From Azospirillum lipoferum 4B (GTDB lineage: Bacteria; Pseudomonadota; Alphaproteobacteria; Azospirillales; Azospirillaceae): DNA of 64,000 nt. Numbering within the stretch: the stretch's first letter is position 1; each line of letters begins with the position of its first letter. The position numbers were made by a program, and so were the translations under genes. Below the pieces are notes generated by a model that was given only the letters and a program-made list of their open reading frames with translations, did no database searches and was not told where the DNA came from. Below are positions 57,401 through 64,000 of this stretch, in pieces. The stretch covers positions 186,001-250,000 of the forward strand of contig NC_016624.1 of NCBI RefSeq assembly GCF_000283655.1, read 5' to 3'.

Positions 57401-58243
57401 GGCCATGCCGCGGATGAAGACGTGGCGCAGCGTGCCGTCCGGGCGGATGACCCGCGCCTCGACGGAGAAGCCCTCGCCGGTCGTCCGCGCCCGCTGAACC
57501 AGGGCGGCGAGAGTCGGCAGGTCGTCGGGGTGGTAGGCGCCGCGCGACATGTCGACGGTCGGCGGGCCGTCCTGCGGGCTCAGGCCCATGATGCGGTAGA
57601 CCTCGTCCGACCAGCGGCGGGTGTCGGTGACGAAGTCGATGTACCAATGCCCGAATTGGCCGATCTCCTCGGCCAGGTTCAACAGCCGGGAGCGGTCGCG
57701 CAATTCGGCTTCCGCCTGCTGGCGCCGGGTCACCTCGCGGCGAAGCTCCAGCTCGTCCACCACCAGCCGGGCGAGCTGGGTCAGGGTTTCCGCCTCCCGC
57801 GCGTCGAACCCGCCGCGAGGGGTATCGTCGATCACGCACAGGGTGCCCAGCTTGAAGCCGTCCGCCACCAGCGGCGCGCCGGCATAGAAGCGGATGTTGG
57901 GTTCCCCGGTGACCAGCGGATTGCCGGCGAAGCGCGGGTCGTTCGTCGCGTCCGGCACCACCAGGACGCCGTCATTGAGGATGGCATGGGCGCAGAAGGC
58001 AAGGTCGCGGTGCGTCTCCTCGACGTCCAGCCCGATGCGGCTCTTGAACCACTGGCGGTTCCGGTCGATCAGCGACACCAGCGCGATGCGGGTGCCGAAG
58101 AAATGCTGGGCAAGCCGGGTGATGTTGTCGAAGCCGGACTCCGCCGGGGTGTCGAGGACGCAGTAGGACTCCAGAACCGCCAGCCGCCGCTCCTCGTCAG
58201 GGGGGAGCGCCGCCGGAACCTCGCCAGCCGCACACGGGCTCAC
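54434..58243 (-). CDS. Soluble GAF/PAS hybrid histidine kinase with two receivers and HPt
   Basis: A 1269-residue kinase without membrane segments. A GAF domain (about 20-165, with SLIDRNRQWFKSRIGLD) is followed by three to four PAS domains (about 185-560), a dimerisation helix with H612 (SHEIRTPMNG), an ATPase domain, a first receiver (VLVDQTMPGMGG), a second receiver (VLMDVQMPGMDG), a low-complexity Ala/Asp/Gly linker encoded near 54800-54890 and an HPt domain (AHDLSSLAGSFGG). The GTG at 58243 overlaps the stop of the upstream regulator gene by four bases (GTGA), which fixes the start. Together they form a phosphorelay whose output is likely the sigma-54 activator. Confidence 0.9.
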   Translation of the reverse strand: MSPCAAGEVPAALPPDEERRLAVLESYCVLDTPAESGFDNITRLAQHFFGTRIALVSLIDRNRQWFKSRIGLDVEETHRDLAFCAHAILNDGVLVVPDATNDPRFAGNPLVTGEPNIRFYAGAPLVADGFKLGTLCVIDDTPRGGFDAREAETLTQLARLVVDELELRREVTRRQQAEAELRDRSRLLNLAEEIGQFGHWYIDFVTDTRRWSDEVYRIMGLSPQDGPPTVDMSRGAYHPDDLPTLAALVQRARTTGEGFSVEARVIRPDGTLRHVFIRGMAEWGTAGRPIGLLGVVQDITDAKREEAELRSNRELLDLTVQATRDGIWDWALDTGAIWFSPTWKEQLGYRDDELENSLDMWAGLIFEEDRIAALETVRAYNAGLIPKFEAVQRFRHKQGHTVYILSRAIHIRDAEGRVVRMVGAHTDITRDKMTEEELRLAKQTLDDAIEAVPEGLAYFDADDRLILCNQRYRDAHPLTAPLLTPGRPFEEILRTAIANGEFAANPDGPSDEAWIQAELAQHRNPGPPFERELPDGRWILVAENRTSSGALVCTRTDITERKRFEAELQRQAADMCALAEGLDAAREEADALRARAEAATQAKSEFLAAMSHEIRTPMNGIMGMTELLFDTPLTAEQHQFAQAIRSSSNALLTIINDILDISKLEAGRVTIETLPFDPADLVEGVVELLTPRAHEKGIEIGFYIDPFLRRTLLGDPTRIRQILVNLVGNAVKFTDQGSVAVELEALDATEGHLVLRMTVTDTGIGIPAEALPSLFNKFQQVDGSITRKFGGTGLGLAICRQLSELMGGSIAVESSLGAGSRFVVDLPLAMLDEALPPAEQPLAGRRALVVDDLAVNRRVLAAMLDSLGARPTAVDNGPDALEALTRAAVGGRPFDVVLVDQTMPGMGGDALLAAIAGNPMLGGTRRVLIAGLGPAARADCGPVQGLAHAILNRPLRQSALVGCLTGLFQAAVPPSSADRQAAEGQPADRSEEPARSGRILLAEDNRTNQLFATTLLRKLGYTVEVAEDGEQAMAAACRGGIDLVLMDVQMPGMDGLEAAQAIRARGGRFAGLPIIALTADAMPGTRELCLRAGMSDYLTKPISRAGLLAALDRWMAEAGADGAHAAADADGAGGNGGDADGDGGDGGEVLDEAVLADLVETVGADNLALIVDSFLDDVSRRLERLSAMERTAPAGTLDMRALAGEAHDLSSLAGSFGGMAVMHLAWRMEVICRNGDTVQAGQLLPVLLREAARLERSLRERTGVEQPAA

Positions 58244-59763
58244 GCGGCATTCCCCTGGGCGGCAGCCCCGTCGGCGGCGCGCCACTGCTGCAGCTTGCGG
58301 TAGATGGTGGACGGACTGATCTCCAGCATCAGGGCGGCGCGCGGCACGTCGTCGCCGCTCAGCCGCAGGGCCTTCAGGATCATCTCCTTCTCCACCTGCC
58401 ACAGCGGAAGGACGGCGGCGGCGTCCTCGTCCTGCCTGCCGTCAGCCGGAGCGCCGGCGCCGGCAGCGGCGTCGGCGCCGATCCCGCCGGCCCCGGTCAG
58501 GGGCGGCAGCATCTCCAGCACCACCTGCGGTCCGTCATTCAGCACGACGACGTTGCGGAGGACATTCTGAAGCTGCCGGACGTTGCCCGGCCAGTCATGG
58601 GCGCGCAGCCGCGCCTCCACCTCGGGAGCGAAGGCGGTCAGGGACTTCCCCTCCTCCCGCGCATAATCGATCAGCAGGGAGCGGGCGATCTCGATCACGT
58701 CGTCGCCGCGGTCGCGCAGCGGCGGCAAGGCGAGCGGGATGACGTGCAGCCGGTAATAGAGATCCTCACGGAACCGGCCGGCCTGCACCTCGGCCAGCGG
58801 ATCGCGGTTGGTGGCGGCGACGAACCGCACGTCCACCCGCTCCTCCCGGCCGCTTCCCACCGGACTGATGGTGCCGGTCTGGACGAAGCGCAGCAGCTTG
58901 CTCTGCAGTTCCACCGGCATTTCGCAGATCTCGTCCAGGAACAGCGTGCCGCCGTCGGCCAGCAGCGCCGCCCCCGGCCGGTCGCCCGCCGCCCCGGTGA
59001 AGGCGCCCTTCACATGGCCGAAAATCTCCGATTCCAGCAGTTCCTTCGGAATGGCGGCGCAGTTCAGCGCGATGAAGGCGCGGTCGCGGCGCGGGCTGGC
59101 GCGGTGGATGGCCTGGGCCGCCACCTCCTTGCCGGTCCCGCTCTCTCCGGTGATGAAGACGTTGGCGCGGCTGGCCGCCACGCTTTCGATGGTGCGGTAG
59201 ACCGCCTGCATCTCGGACGAGCTGCCGATGAAACCGTGGAAGCGCCCGCGGTCGAGGTCCTTGCGGTATCCTTCCACCATACGCGCCAGCGTCCGCCGCT
59301 CCAGCGCGTTGCGCAGGGTCAGGTTCAGCCGGTCGGCGTTGAAGGGCTTCACGATGAAGTCGAAGGCGCCCAGCTTCATCGCCTCCACCGCCAGATCGAT
59401 GGAGCCGTGGGCGGTGATGATGACCACCGACACGCTCGGGTCGCGGGCTTGCAGAGCCTGCAGCACCTCCAGCCCGTCCATGTCCGGCAGTTTCAGATCC
59501 AGGATCACCGCGTCGGGCGGCGATGCCGCCGCAGCGTCCAGCGCCTCGCGCCCGCGGGTGCAATGCACCACCTCATGGGCGTCCGCGCGCAGGAACTCGA
59601 TATACAGCTTGGCGAGCGGGACCGTATCCTCGATCAGCAGGATGCGGTGCTTCTTGGCGGAGGACACGGGCGCAACACTCGGGCAATCGGTGGCGAAGGA
59701 ATGTTCGTCCGCAGTGTAACCCGGCGAAAGCCCTGCCGCCAGTCGGGGCGAGCCCACCGGCAT
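58240..59763 (-). CDS. LuxO-like sigma-54-dependent response regulator
   Basis: A 507-residue NtrC-class activator. The receiver carries the phospho-acceptor D89 (VILDLKLPDMDG), the AAA+ domain has Walker A GESGTGKE (206-213), the sigma-54 contact loop GAFTGA (253-258), and WPGNVRQLQN near the domain end; a Fis-type helix-turn-helix is at about 465-495. The receiver start HRILLIEDTVPLAKLYIEFL resembles LuxO. About 35 residues precede the receiver; a GTG start at residue 33 (VSSAKKHR) would give a conventional N-terminus. First gene of a two-gene operon with the hybrid kinase. Confidence 0.9.
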   Translation of the reverse strand: MPVGSPRLAAGLSPGYTADEHSFATDCPSVAPVSSAKKHRILLIEDTVPLAKLYIEFLRADAHEVVHCTRGREALDAAAASPPDAVILDLKLPDMDGLEVLQALQARDPSVSVVIITAHGSIDLAVEAMKLGAFDFIVKPFNADRLNLTLRNALERRTLARMVEGYRKDLDRGRFHGFIGSSSEMQAVYRTIESVAASRANVFITGESGTGKEVAAQAIHRASPRRDRAFIALNCAAIPKELLESEIFGHVKGAFTGAAGDRPGAALLADGGTLFLDEICEMPVELQSKLLRFVQTGTISPVGSGREERVDVRFVAATNRDPLAEVQAGRFREDLYYRLHVIPLALPPLRDRGDDVIEIARSLLIDYAREEGKSLTAFAPEVEARLRAHDWPGNVRQLQNVLRNVVVLNDGPQVVLEMLPPLTGAGGIGADAAAGAGAPADGRQDEDAAAVLPLWQVEKEMILKALRLSGDDVPRAALMLEISPSTIYRKLQQWRAADGAAAQGNAA

Positions 59764-59812
59764 ATGACCTTCGACGGAGAACTTCTGCCTGCCGCGATTC
59801 CGGATTTTCCGC

Positions 59813-60583
59813 TTACGCCCCGCTGTCGATCAGGTCGGTGCGCCCGATCCGCCGCAGCGAGACCTGGACGCGGGCATTATGGTCCCTGATCTCGCGCAGG
59901 GTCTGCAGCGTGAACTCCACATGGGCGTCGGCCGCCGCGCTCGCAGCATCCGCGTCGCCGGCCAGCACCGCATCGGCGATGGCCAGATGCTGCTGCAGCA
60001 GAAGCTCGCGCACCCCCGGCCGGGAATAGAGGTCGGCGCGGTTGTAGAACACGTCGTTGCGCAGCAGGTCGGACAGGGTCCGCATGATGTGCAGCATGAC
60101 GACGTTGTGCGCCGCCTCGTAGACCGCCAGATGCAGGTCGGCGTCGGCCTCCGCCTCCTCCGAGCTGTCGTCCTTGCCGTGGGCGGCCTGCATGCGGGCG
60201 ATGATGGCGCGAATGCCGTCGCGGTCGAGGTCGGTCGCCCGCTGTGCCGCCAGCCCGGCCGCCGCCGCCTCGATGGAGCGGCGGAACTCCAGATAGTCGA
60301 AGGACGCGTCAGGCTTGTTGCGCATCAGCGTCATCAGCGGGTCGGCGATCTGCGACAGGAAGGTCGCGACATGGGTGCCGCCGCGCCCGGTGACCAGCAG
60401 GCCGCGCTCCTCAAGCTTGGCGATGGCATCGCGCAGCGACGGGCGCGACACGTCCAGCTTCACCGCCAACTCGCGTTCGGCCAGCAGCTTTTCGCCCGGG
60501 CGAAGCGCGCCTTCCAGGATCAGCCGTTCCAGATGCTCGGCAATGGCGTCGGCCAGCTTGGCCGGTTTGATCGTCCCCTGCAT
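59813..60583 (-). CDS. GntR/FCD-family regulator of lactate or pyruvate metabolism (LldR/PdhR-like)
   Basis: A 256-residue repressor: winged helix at about 8-75 (LRPGEKLLAERELAVKLDVS then RPSLRDAIAKLEERGLL) and an FCD effector domain at about 90-235 with metal-site residues in ADADLHLAVYEAAHN and HLAIADAVLAGD. LldR, PdhR and GlcC share this design and respond to lactate, pyruvate or glycolate. It is divergent from the D-lactate dehydrogenase gene, its likely target. The ATG at 60583 gives the family's usual start, and the upstream extension is rejected. Confidence 0.88.
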   Translation of the reverse strand: MQGTIKPAKLADAIAEHLERLILEGALRPGEKLLAERELAVKLDVSRPSLRDAIAKLEERGLLVTGRGGTHVATFLSQIADPLMTLMRNKPDASFDYLEFRRSIEAAAAGLAAQRATDLDRDGIRAIIARMQAAHGKDDSSEEAEADADLHLAVYEAAHNVVMLHIMRTLSDLLRNDVFYNRADLYSRPGVRELLLQQHLAIADAVLAGDADAASAAADAHVEFTLQTLREIRDHNARVQVSLRRIGRTDLIDSGA

Positions 60584-60889
60584 TGGATGGGCGGTCCCTC
60601 GCTGCAGCTCCCGGTCCCCTTCTACCGGTGGACGGAAGATACGTCCAGTGCGGCCATCCGGAACAGGATGTTGGACACCCGGCCCACTGCGGACATCATC
60701 GCCTACCGAAGCGGATCGCTTGGCAAACGATTCAGCCATTGCACAATCTGGTAAAATCTTTTATCCAAGCTTTGCCGCATGGAAGAGTGATGTCCGCAGC
60801 CGCCGGTCCGCAAGGGAACGCCCCTGCCGCGGGGAGGACGCCGTCGCCACGCCATCCCCTCTGCATCCCCTCTGCAGGAGCAGCCGCCG
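60584..60889. promoter_or_regulatory. Divergent promoter region of the lactate locus
   Basis: A 306-bp gap with no gene. At 60749-60767 TGG-TAAAA-TC-TTTTA-TCCA is a near-palindrome with one bulged base, in the most AT-rich part of the gap. Its TGG...CCA ends fit GntR/FCD operators (TGGT...ACCA type). The dehydrogenase ribosome site GGAG is at 60877-60880. Confidence 0.45.
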
Positions 60890-63781
60890 ATGCCGCCCGC
60901 CTCCTTGGCCAGCCCCTTGGCCGCCCCATACGACCGCGTGCTGGCCGAGCTTCAGGCCGTCATTCCCGATGCGCGGCTGGTCACCGATCCGCTGCGCACG
61001 CTGACCTACGGCACCGACGCCAGCTTCTACCGGCTGATTCCGAAGATCGTGGCGCTGGTGGAGACGGAGGAGGAGGTGGTGCAACTGCTGCGCATCACCC
61101 GCGGCCACAAGGTGCCGGTGACCTTCCGCGCCGCCGGCACCAGCCTGTCGGGGCAGGCGGTCAGCGACAGCGTCCTGGTGGTGCTGGGCGACGGCTGGCG
61201 GGGATGCAGCATCGGCGCCGCCGCGGCCACCGTCACCCTGCAGCCCGGCGTGATCGGGGCGGAGGCGAACCGGCGGCTCGCCCCGCTGGGGCGGAAGATC
61301 GGTCCCGACCCGGCTTCCATCGCCACCGCCAAGATCGGCGGCATTGCCGCCAACAATGCCAGCGGCATGTGCTGCGGCACCGCGCAGAACAGCTACCGCA
61401 CGCTGGAGTCGATGCGGCTGGTGCTGGCCGACGGCACGGTTCTGGACACCGCCGACCCGGCCAGCCGCAGCCGTTTCCGTGACAGCCACGCAGCGCTGCT
61501 CGACCGGCTGGCGGATCTGGGATCCCGCACCCGCGCCGACGCGGCGCTGGCAGGCCGCATCCGCGACAAGTTCCGCATCAAGAACACCACCGGCTACAGC
61601 CTGAACGCGCTGGTCGACTATGAGGACCCTGTCGACATCCTCCAGCACCTGATGATCGGGTCGGAGGGGACGCTGGGCTTCATCTCCGCCATCACGCTGC
61701 GCACGGTGCCGGAGCATCCGCACAAGGCCAGCGCCCTGCTGTTCTTCCCCGACATCGGCGAGGCCTGCCACGCCGTGTCCTTGCTGAAGGCGGCTCCGGT
61801 CGATGCGGCGGAGCTGATGGACCGCGCCTCGCTCCGCTCCATCCAGGACAAGCCGGGCATGCCGCCGCAGATCCGTGGCTTCGGCGCCGACGTGGCGGCG
61901 GTGCTGGTGGAAACCCGCGCCGAGAGTGCCGCGGCGCTGGAGGCCAATGTGGCGGAGATCGCCGCGGTGCTGGCCGACTGCATCACCATCGGCGACACCC
62001 GCTTCACCACCGACGCCAAGGCCTGCGAAGGCTTCTGGAAGATCCGCAAGGGCCTGTTCCCGGCGGTCGGCGCCATCCGCCAGACCGGCACCACCGTCAT
62101 CATCGAGGATGTCGCCTTCCCCCTGCCCCGGCTGGCCGAGGCGACGCGCGAGCTGCAGGCGCTGTTCCTCCGCCACGGCTATCACGAGGCGATCATCTTC
62201 GGCCACGCGCTGGAAGGGAACCTGCACTTCGTCTTCACCCAGGCCTTCGACACCCAGGAGGAGATCGACCGCTACCGCCGCTTCATGGACGATGTCGCGG
62301 TTCTGGTGGTCACCCGCTATGACGGCTCGCTGAAGGCGGAGCACGGCACCGGCCGCAACATGGCCCCCTTCGTCGAGATGGAATGGGGACCGCAGGCCTA
62401 TGGGTTGATGAAGGAGATCAAGGACCTCTTCGACCCCGACGGGCTGCTGAACCCCGGCGTCATCCTGAACGGCGACCCCGAAGCCCATCTGAAGAACCTG
62501 AAGCCGCTGCCCCCCGCCGATCCGCTGGTCGACACCTGCATCGAATGCGGCTTCTGCGAGCCGACCTGCCCGTCCCACCGGCTGACCCTGTCGCCGCGCC
62601 AGCGCATCGTCGGCCGGCGCGAGATGGCGCGGCTGGTGGCCGCCGGCGACGACGCCCCCCGTCTGGCCGAGATCAGCGCCGCCTACGATTACCAGGGCAT
62701 CGACACCTGCGCCGCCTGCGGCCTCTGCGCCACCGCCTGCCCGGTGGGGATCGAGACCGGGCTGCTGGTCAAGTCCCTGCGCGGCGAGCGGCGCGGCGCG
62801 GTGGCCCGCAAGGCCGGGGCTCTCGTCGCCGACCATATGGAGGGTACGCTGGGCCTCGCCCGCACCGGGCTGCGGCTGGCCGACCTCGCCCGACGCACGG
62901 TTGGGCATGGCGTTACCCAGGCAGCGGCCCGCATCCTGACCGGCGGCAACCTGCCGGCCCTGCCCCACAGCATGCCGACCGCCGCAAGCTTCACGCCGCG
63001 CCCCGACATCGCCACCGCCACCGCCGACGACCTGCCGACGGTGGTCTACGCCCCCAGCTGCGTCAGCCGCAGCATGGGCCCCGCCGCCGGCGATCCGCAG
63101 CAACGCCCGCTGCCCCAGGTTGTCGAGTCGGTGATGCGCAAGGCCGGCTTCCGCATCCTCTATCCGGAGGAGGCGGACGGCCAGTGCTGCGGCATGCCGC
63201 TGGAGAGCAAGGGGCTGACCGGGGCCGCCGACGCCAAGGCCGACGCCATGCTGGCGGCGCTGTCGAAGGCGAGCCGGGGCGGCCGGTATCCGGTGGTGAT
63301 GGACACCAGCCCCTGCGCCCTGCGTCTCAGGAAGCGGCTGACCGACGCGGGCCTGCGCATCCTCGACGTGGCGGAATTCCTGAGCGAGTTCGCCCTGCCC
63401 CGCCTGGACATCGCGAAGACGGCCGAGCCGGTGATGCTGCACCTGACCTGCTCCACCCGCCGCATGGGTCTGGACGGCGCCTTGACCGCGGTGGCGAAGG
63501 CCTGTGCCGAGACGGTGGTGGTGCCGCCCGACGTCGGCTGCTGCGGCTTCGCCGGCGACAAGGGCTTCACCACGCCAGAACTGAACGCCCACGCCCTGCG
63601 TCACCTGCCGGCCGCGGTGCCGGAAGGCTGCGCGTCGGGCTATTCCACCAGCCGCACCTGCGAGATCGGCCTGTCCGACAAGGCGGGCGTGCCCTACCGG
63701 TCGATCGTCTATCTGGTCGACGCCTGCGCGACGGCGAAGGTGGGTGCGACGGCGGCGCGGGTGGCGGAGGTGGCTTTTTGA
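60890..63781 (+). CDS. dld: FAD- and Fe-S-containing D-lactate dehydrogenase (Dld-II type)
   Basis: A 963-residue respiratory flavoprotein. The N-terminal part (about 15-530) is a PCMH/VAO-type FAD domain (RAAGTSLSGQAVSDSVLVVL, KIGGIAANNASGMCCGTAQN) with a glycolate/lactate-oxidase C-lobe (GTGRNMAPFVEMEWG). Two 4Fe-4S motifs follow (CIECGFCEPTCP near 548, CAACGLCATACPVG near 605) and two CCG domains (QCCGMPLESKG and GCCGFAGDKG). This single-chain GlpC-like fusion is the Dld-II/YdiJ-related class that oxidises D-lactate or a close 2-hydroxyacid. GGAG lies nine bases before the ATG. It precedes a lutA-like gene. Confidence 0.9.
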   Translation: MPPASLASPLAAPYDRVLAELQAVIPDARLVTDPLRTLTYGTDASFYRLIPKIVALVETEEEVVQLLRITRGHKVPVTFRAAGTSLSGQAVSDSVLVVLGDGWRGCSIGAAAATVTLQPGVIGAEANRRLAPLGRKIGPDPASIATAKIGGIAANNASGMCCGTAQNSYRTLESMRLVLADGTVLDTADPASRSRFRDSHAALLDRLADLGSRTRADAALAGRIRDKFRIKNTTGYSLNALVDYEDPVDILQHLMIGSEGTLGFISAITLRTVPEHPHKASALLFFPDIGEACHAVSLLKAAPVDAAELMDRASLRSIQDKPGMPPQIRGFGADVAAVLVETRAESAAALEANVAEIAAVLADCITIGDTRFTTDAKACEGFWKIRKGLFPAVGAIRQTGTTVIIEDVAFPLPRLAEATRELQALFLRHGYHEAIIFGHALEGNLHFVFTQAFDTQEEIDRYRRFMDDVAVLVVTRYDGSLKAEHGTGRNMAPFVEMEWGPQAYGLMKEIKDLFDPDGLLNPGVILNGDPEAHLKNLKPLPPADPLVDTCIECGFCEPTCPSHRLTLSPRQRIVGRREMARLVAAGDDAPRLAEISAAYDYQGIDTCAACGLCATACPVGIETGLLVKSLRGERRGAVARKAGALVADHMEGTLGLARTGLRLADLARRTVGHGVTQAAARILTGGNLPALPHSMPTAASFTPRPDIATATADDLPTVVYAPSCVSRSMGPAAGDPQQRPLPQVVESVMRKAGFRILYPEEADGQCCGMPLESKGLTGAADAKADAMLAALSKASRGGRYPVVMDTSPCALRLRKRLTDAGLRILDVAEFLSEFALPRLDIAKTAEPVMLHLTCSTRRMGLDGALTAVAKACAETVVVPPDVGCCGFAGDKGFTTPELNAHALRHLPAAVPEGCASGYSTSRTCEIGLSDKAGVPYRSIVYLVDACATAKVGATAARVAEVAF

Positions 63782-63806
63782 GCGATGATTTCTGAAAGCA
63801 CCGGTT

Positions 63807-63909
63807 GCCCCCTCCCCAACCCTCCCCCGCCTTCGGCGGGAGAGGGAGTTAAGTGCCAAGGCGGCGGAGTTCCCTCTCCCGCAAAGCGGGGGAGGGTTAG
63901 GGAGGGGGC
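63807..63909. repeat. Intergenic palindromic repeat, family B
   Basis: Outer arms of 24 bases, 63807-63830 and 63886-63909, are inverted with one mismatch. Nested inside is a perfect 12-base inverted pair GCGGGAGAGGGA (63836-63847) with 63871-63882, plus a CCCGCCTTCGGCGGG hairpin. The right outer arm is identical to 37-60. The element fills most of the 171-bp gap between the dehydrogenase gene and the next gene and could affect their co-expression. Confidence 0.9.
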
Positions 63910-63952
63910 ACCGACACCAAGCCATAAAAAGACGCCCAGCGAGGAAACGCCC

Positions 63953-64000
63953 ATGGACCACCAGCCCCCCAAACCCACCCGCGTCTATTACTTCGGCACC
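63953..64000 (+). CDS. lutA: Start of a LutA/LldE-like Fe-S lactate-utilisation protein (cut by the window end)
   Basis: Only 16 codons are visible: MDHQPPKPTRVYYFGT. The RVY(F/Y)FGT motif at the N-terminus is typical of LutA/LldE, the CCG-domain subunit of the LutABC L-lactate oxidation complex. GAGGAAA precedes the ATG with correct spacing, and the position after a D-lactate dehydrogenase supports the call. The rest is outside the window. Confidence 0.65.
   Translation, partial: MDHQPPKPTRVYYFGT

Noticed and set aside
59764-59812. Sigma-54 promoter before the LuxO-like gene
   Set aside because: No GG-N10-GC element with TGGCAC/TTGC character was found in the short upstream gap.

Overview
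The window is high-GC DNA (mostly GC3-rich codons, frequent GTG starts, translational coupling by 4-base overlaps) with a gene repertoire typical of a motile, respiratory alphaproteobacterium of the Rhodospirillales. An Azospirillum-like genome fits best: glpSTPQ-type glycerol ABC transporter, AapJ-like binding protein, FlaF, three chemoreceptors, large hybrid kinases, alphaproteobacterial Nudix-HTH NAD regulator. This placement is inference from gene content. No phage, transposase, CRISPR array, rRNA or tRNA was recognised.

Layout. 1-9.5 kb: glycerol/glycerol-3-phosphate locus on the minus strand (glpD-glpS-glpT-glpP-glpQ-glpU, binding protein presumably just off the left edge), then a chemoreceptor, then the DeoR-type repressor glpR on the plus strand. 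9.6-14.7 kb: guaC (GMP reductase), uvrC and a second chemoreceptor. 14.7-20 kb: an intergenic palindromic repeat, a secreted alpha/alpha-barrel-like protein, hemerythrin, a small Cys/His protein, a tandem universal stress protein and a phosphotransferase-kinase fusion. 20-30 kb: an outer-membrane barrel, a FlaF-DUF2934 fusion with a strong terminator, an EamA permease, a DUF4175 membrane protein, gloB and a divergent methyltransferase, a soluble chemoreceptor with a sugar-diacid-type sensor, a small hydrolase and ispE. 30-37.5 kb: NMT1/SsuA-like binding protein with a DsrE-like partner, Bcr-type efflux pump, BMP-family binding protein, pentapeptide-repeat protein, msrB, and a pair of related membrane/coiled-coil proteins of unknown function. 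37.5-44.6 kb: a TorR-like regulator, a MocR regulator with an operator over its start codon, a TorS-like hybrid kinase, and a divergent amino-acid-type binding protein. 44.8-54 kb: MHS permease, a CrbS-like transporter-kinase, its LuxR-type partner CrbR, an NAD-type regulator and citrate synthase, which together look like an acetate/central-carbon switch. 54-59.8 kb: a GAF/PAS hybrid kinase with HPt, translationally coupled to a LuxO-like sigma-54 activator. 59.8-64 kb: lactate locus (GntR regulator, FAD/Fe-S D-lactate dehydrogenase, start of lutA/lldE).

The most distinctive non-coding features are dispersed GC-rich intergenic palindromes of at least two families (window start, 14.73-14.85, 50.2-50.6, 52.4-52.6, 63.8-63.9 kb), nested into a near-symmetrical 374-bp structure between crbS and crbR, plus several candidate operators: GAACAT-N3-ATGTTC before glpD, overlapping GACAA half-sites at the MocR start, a 22-bp perfect palindrome before the MHS permease and a triple 14-bp tandem repeat before the barrel gene.
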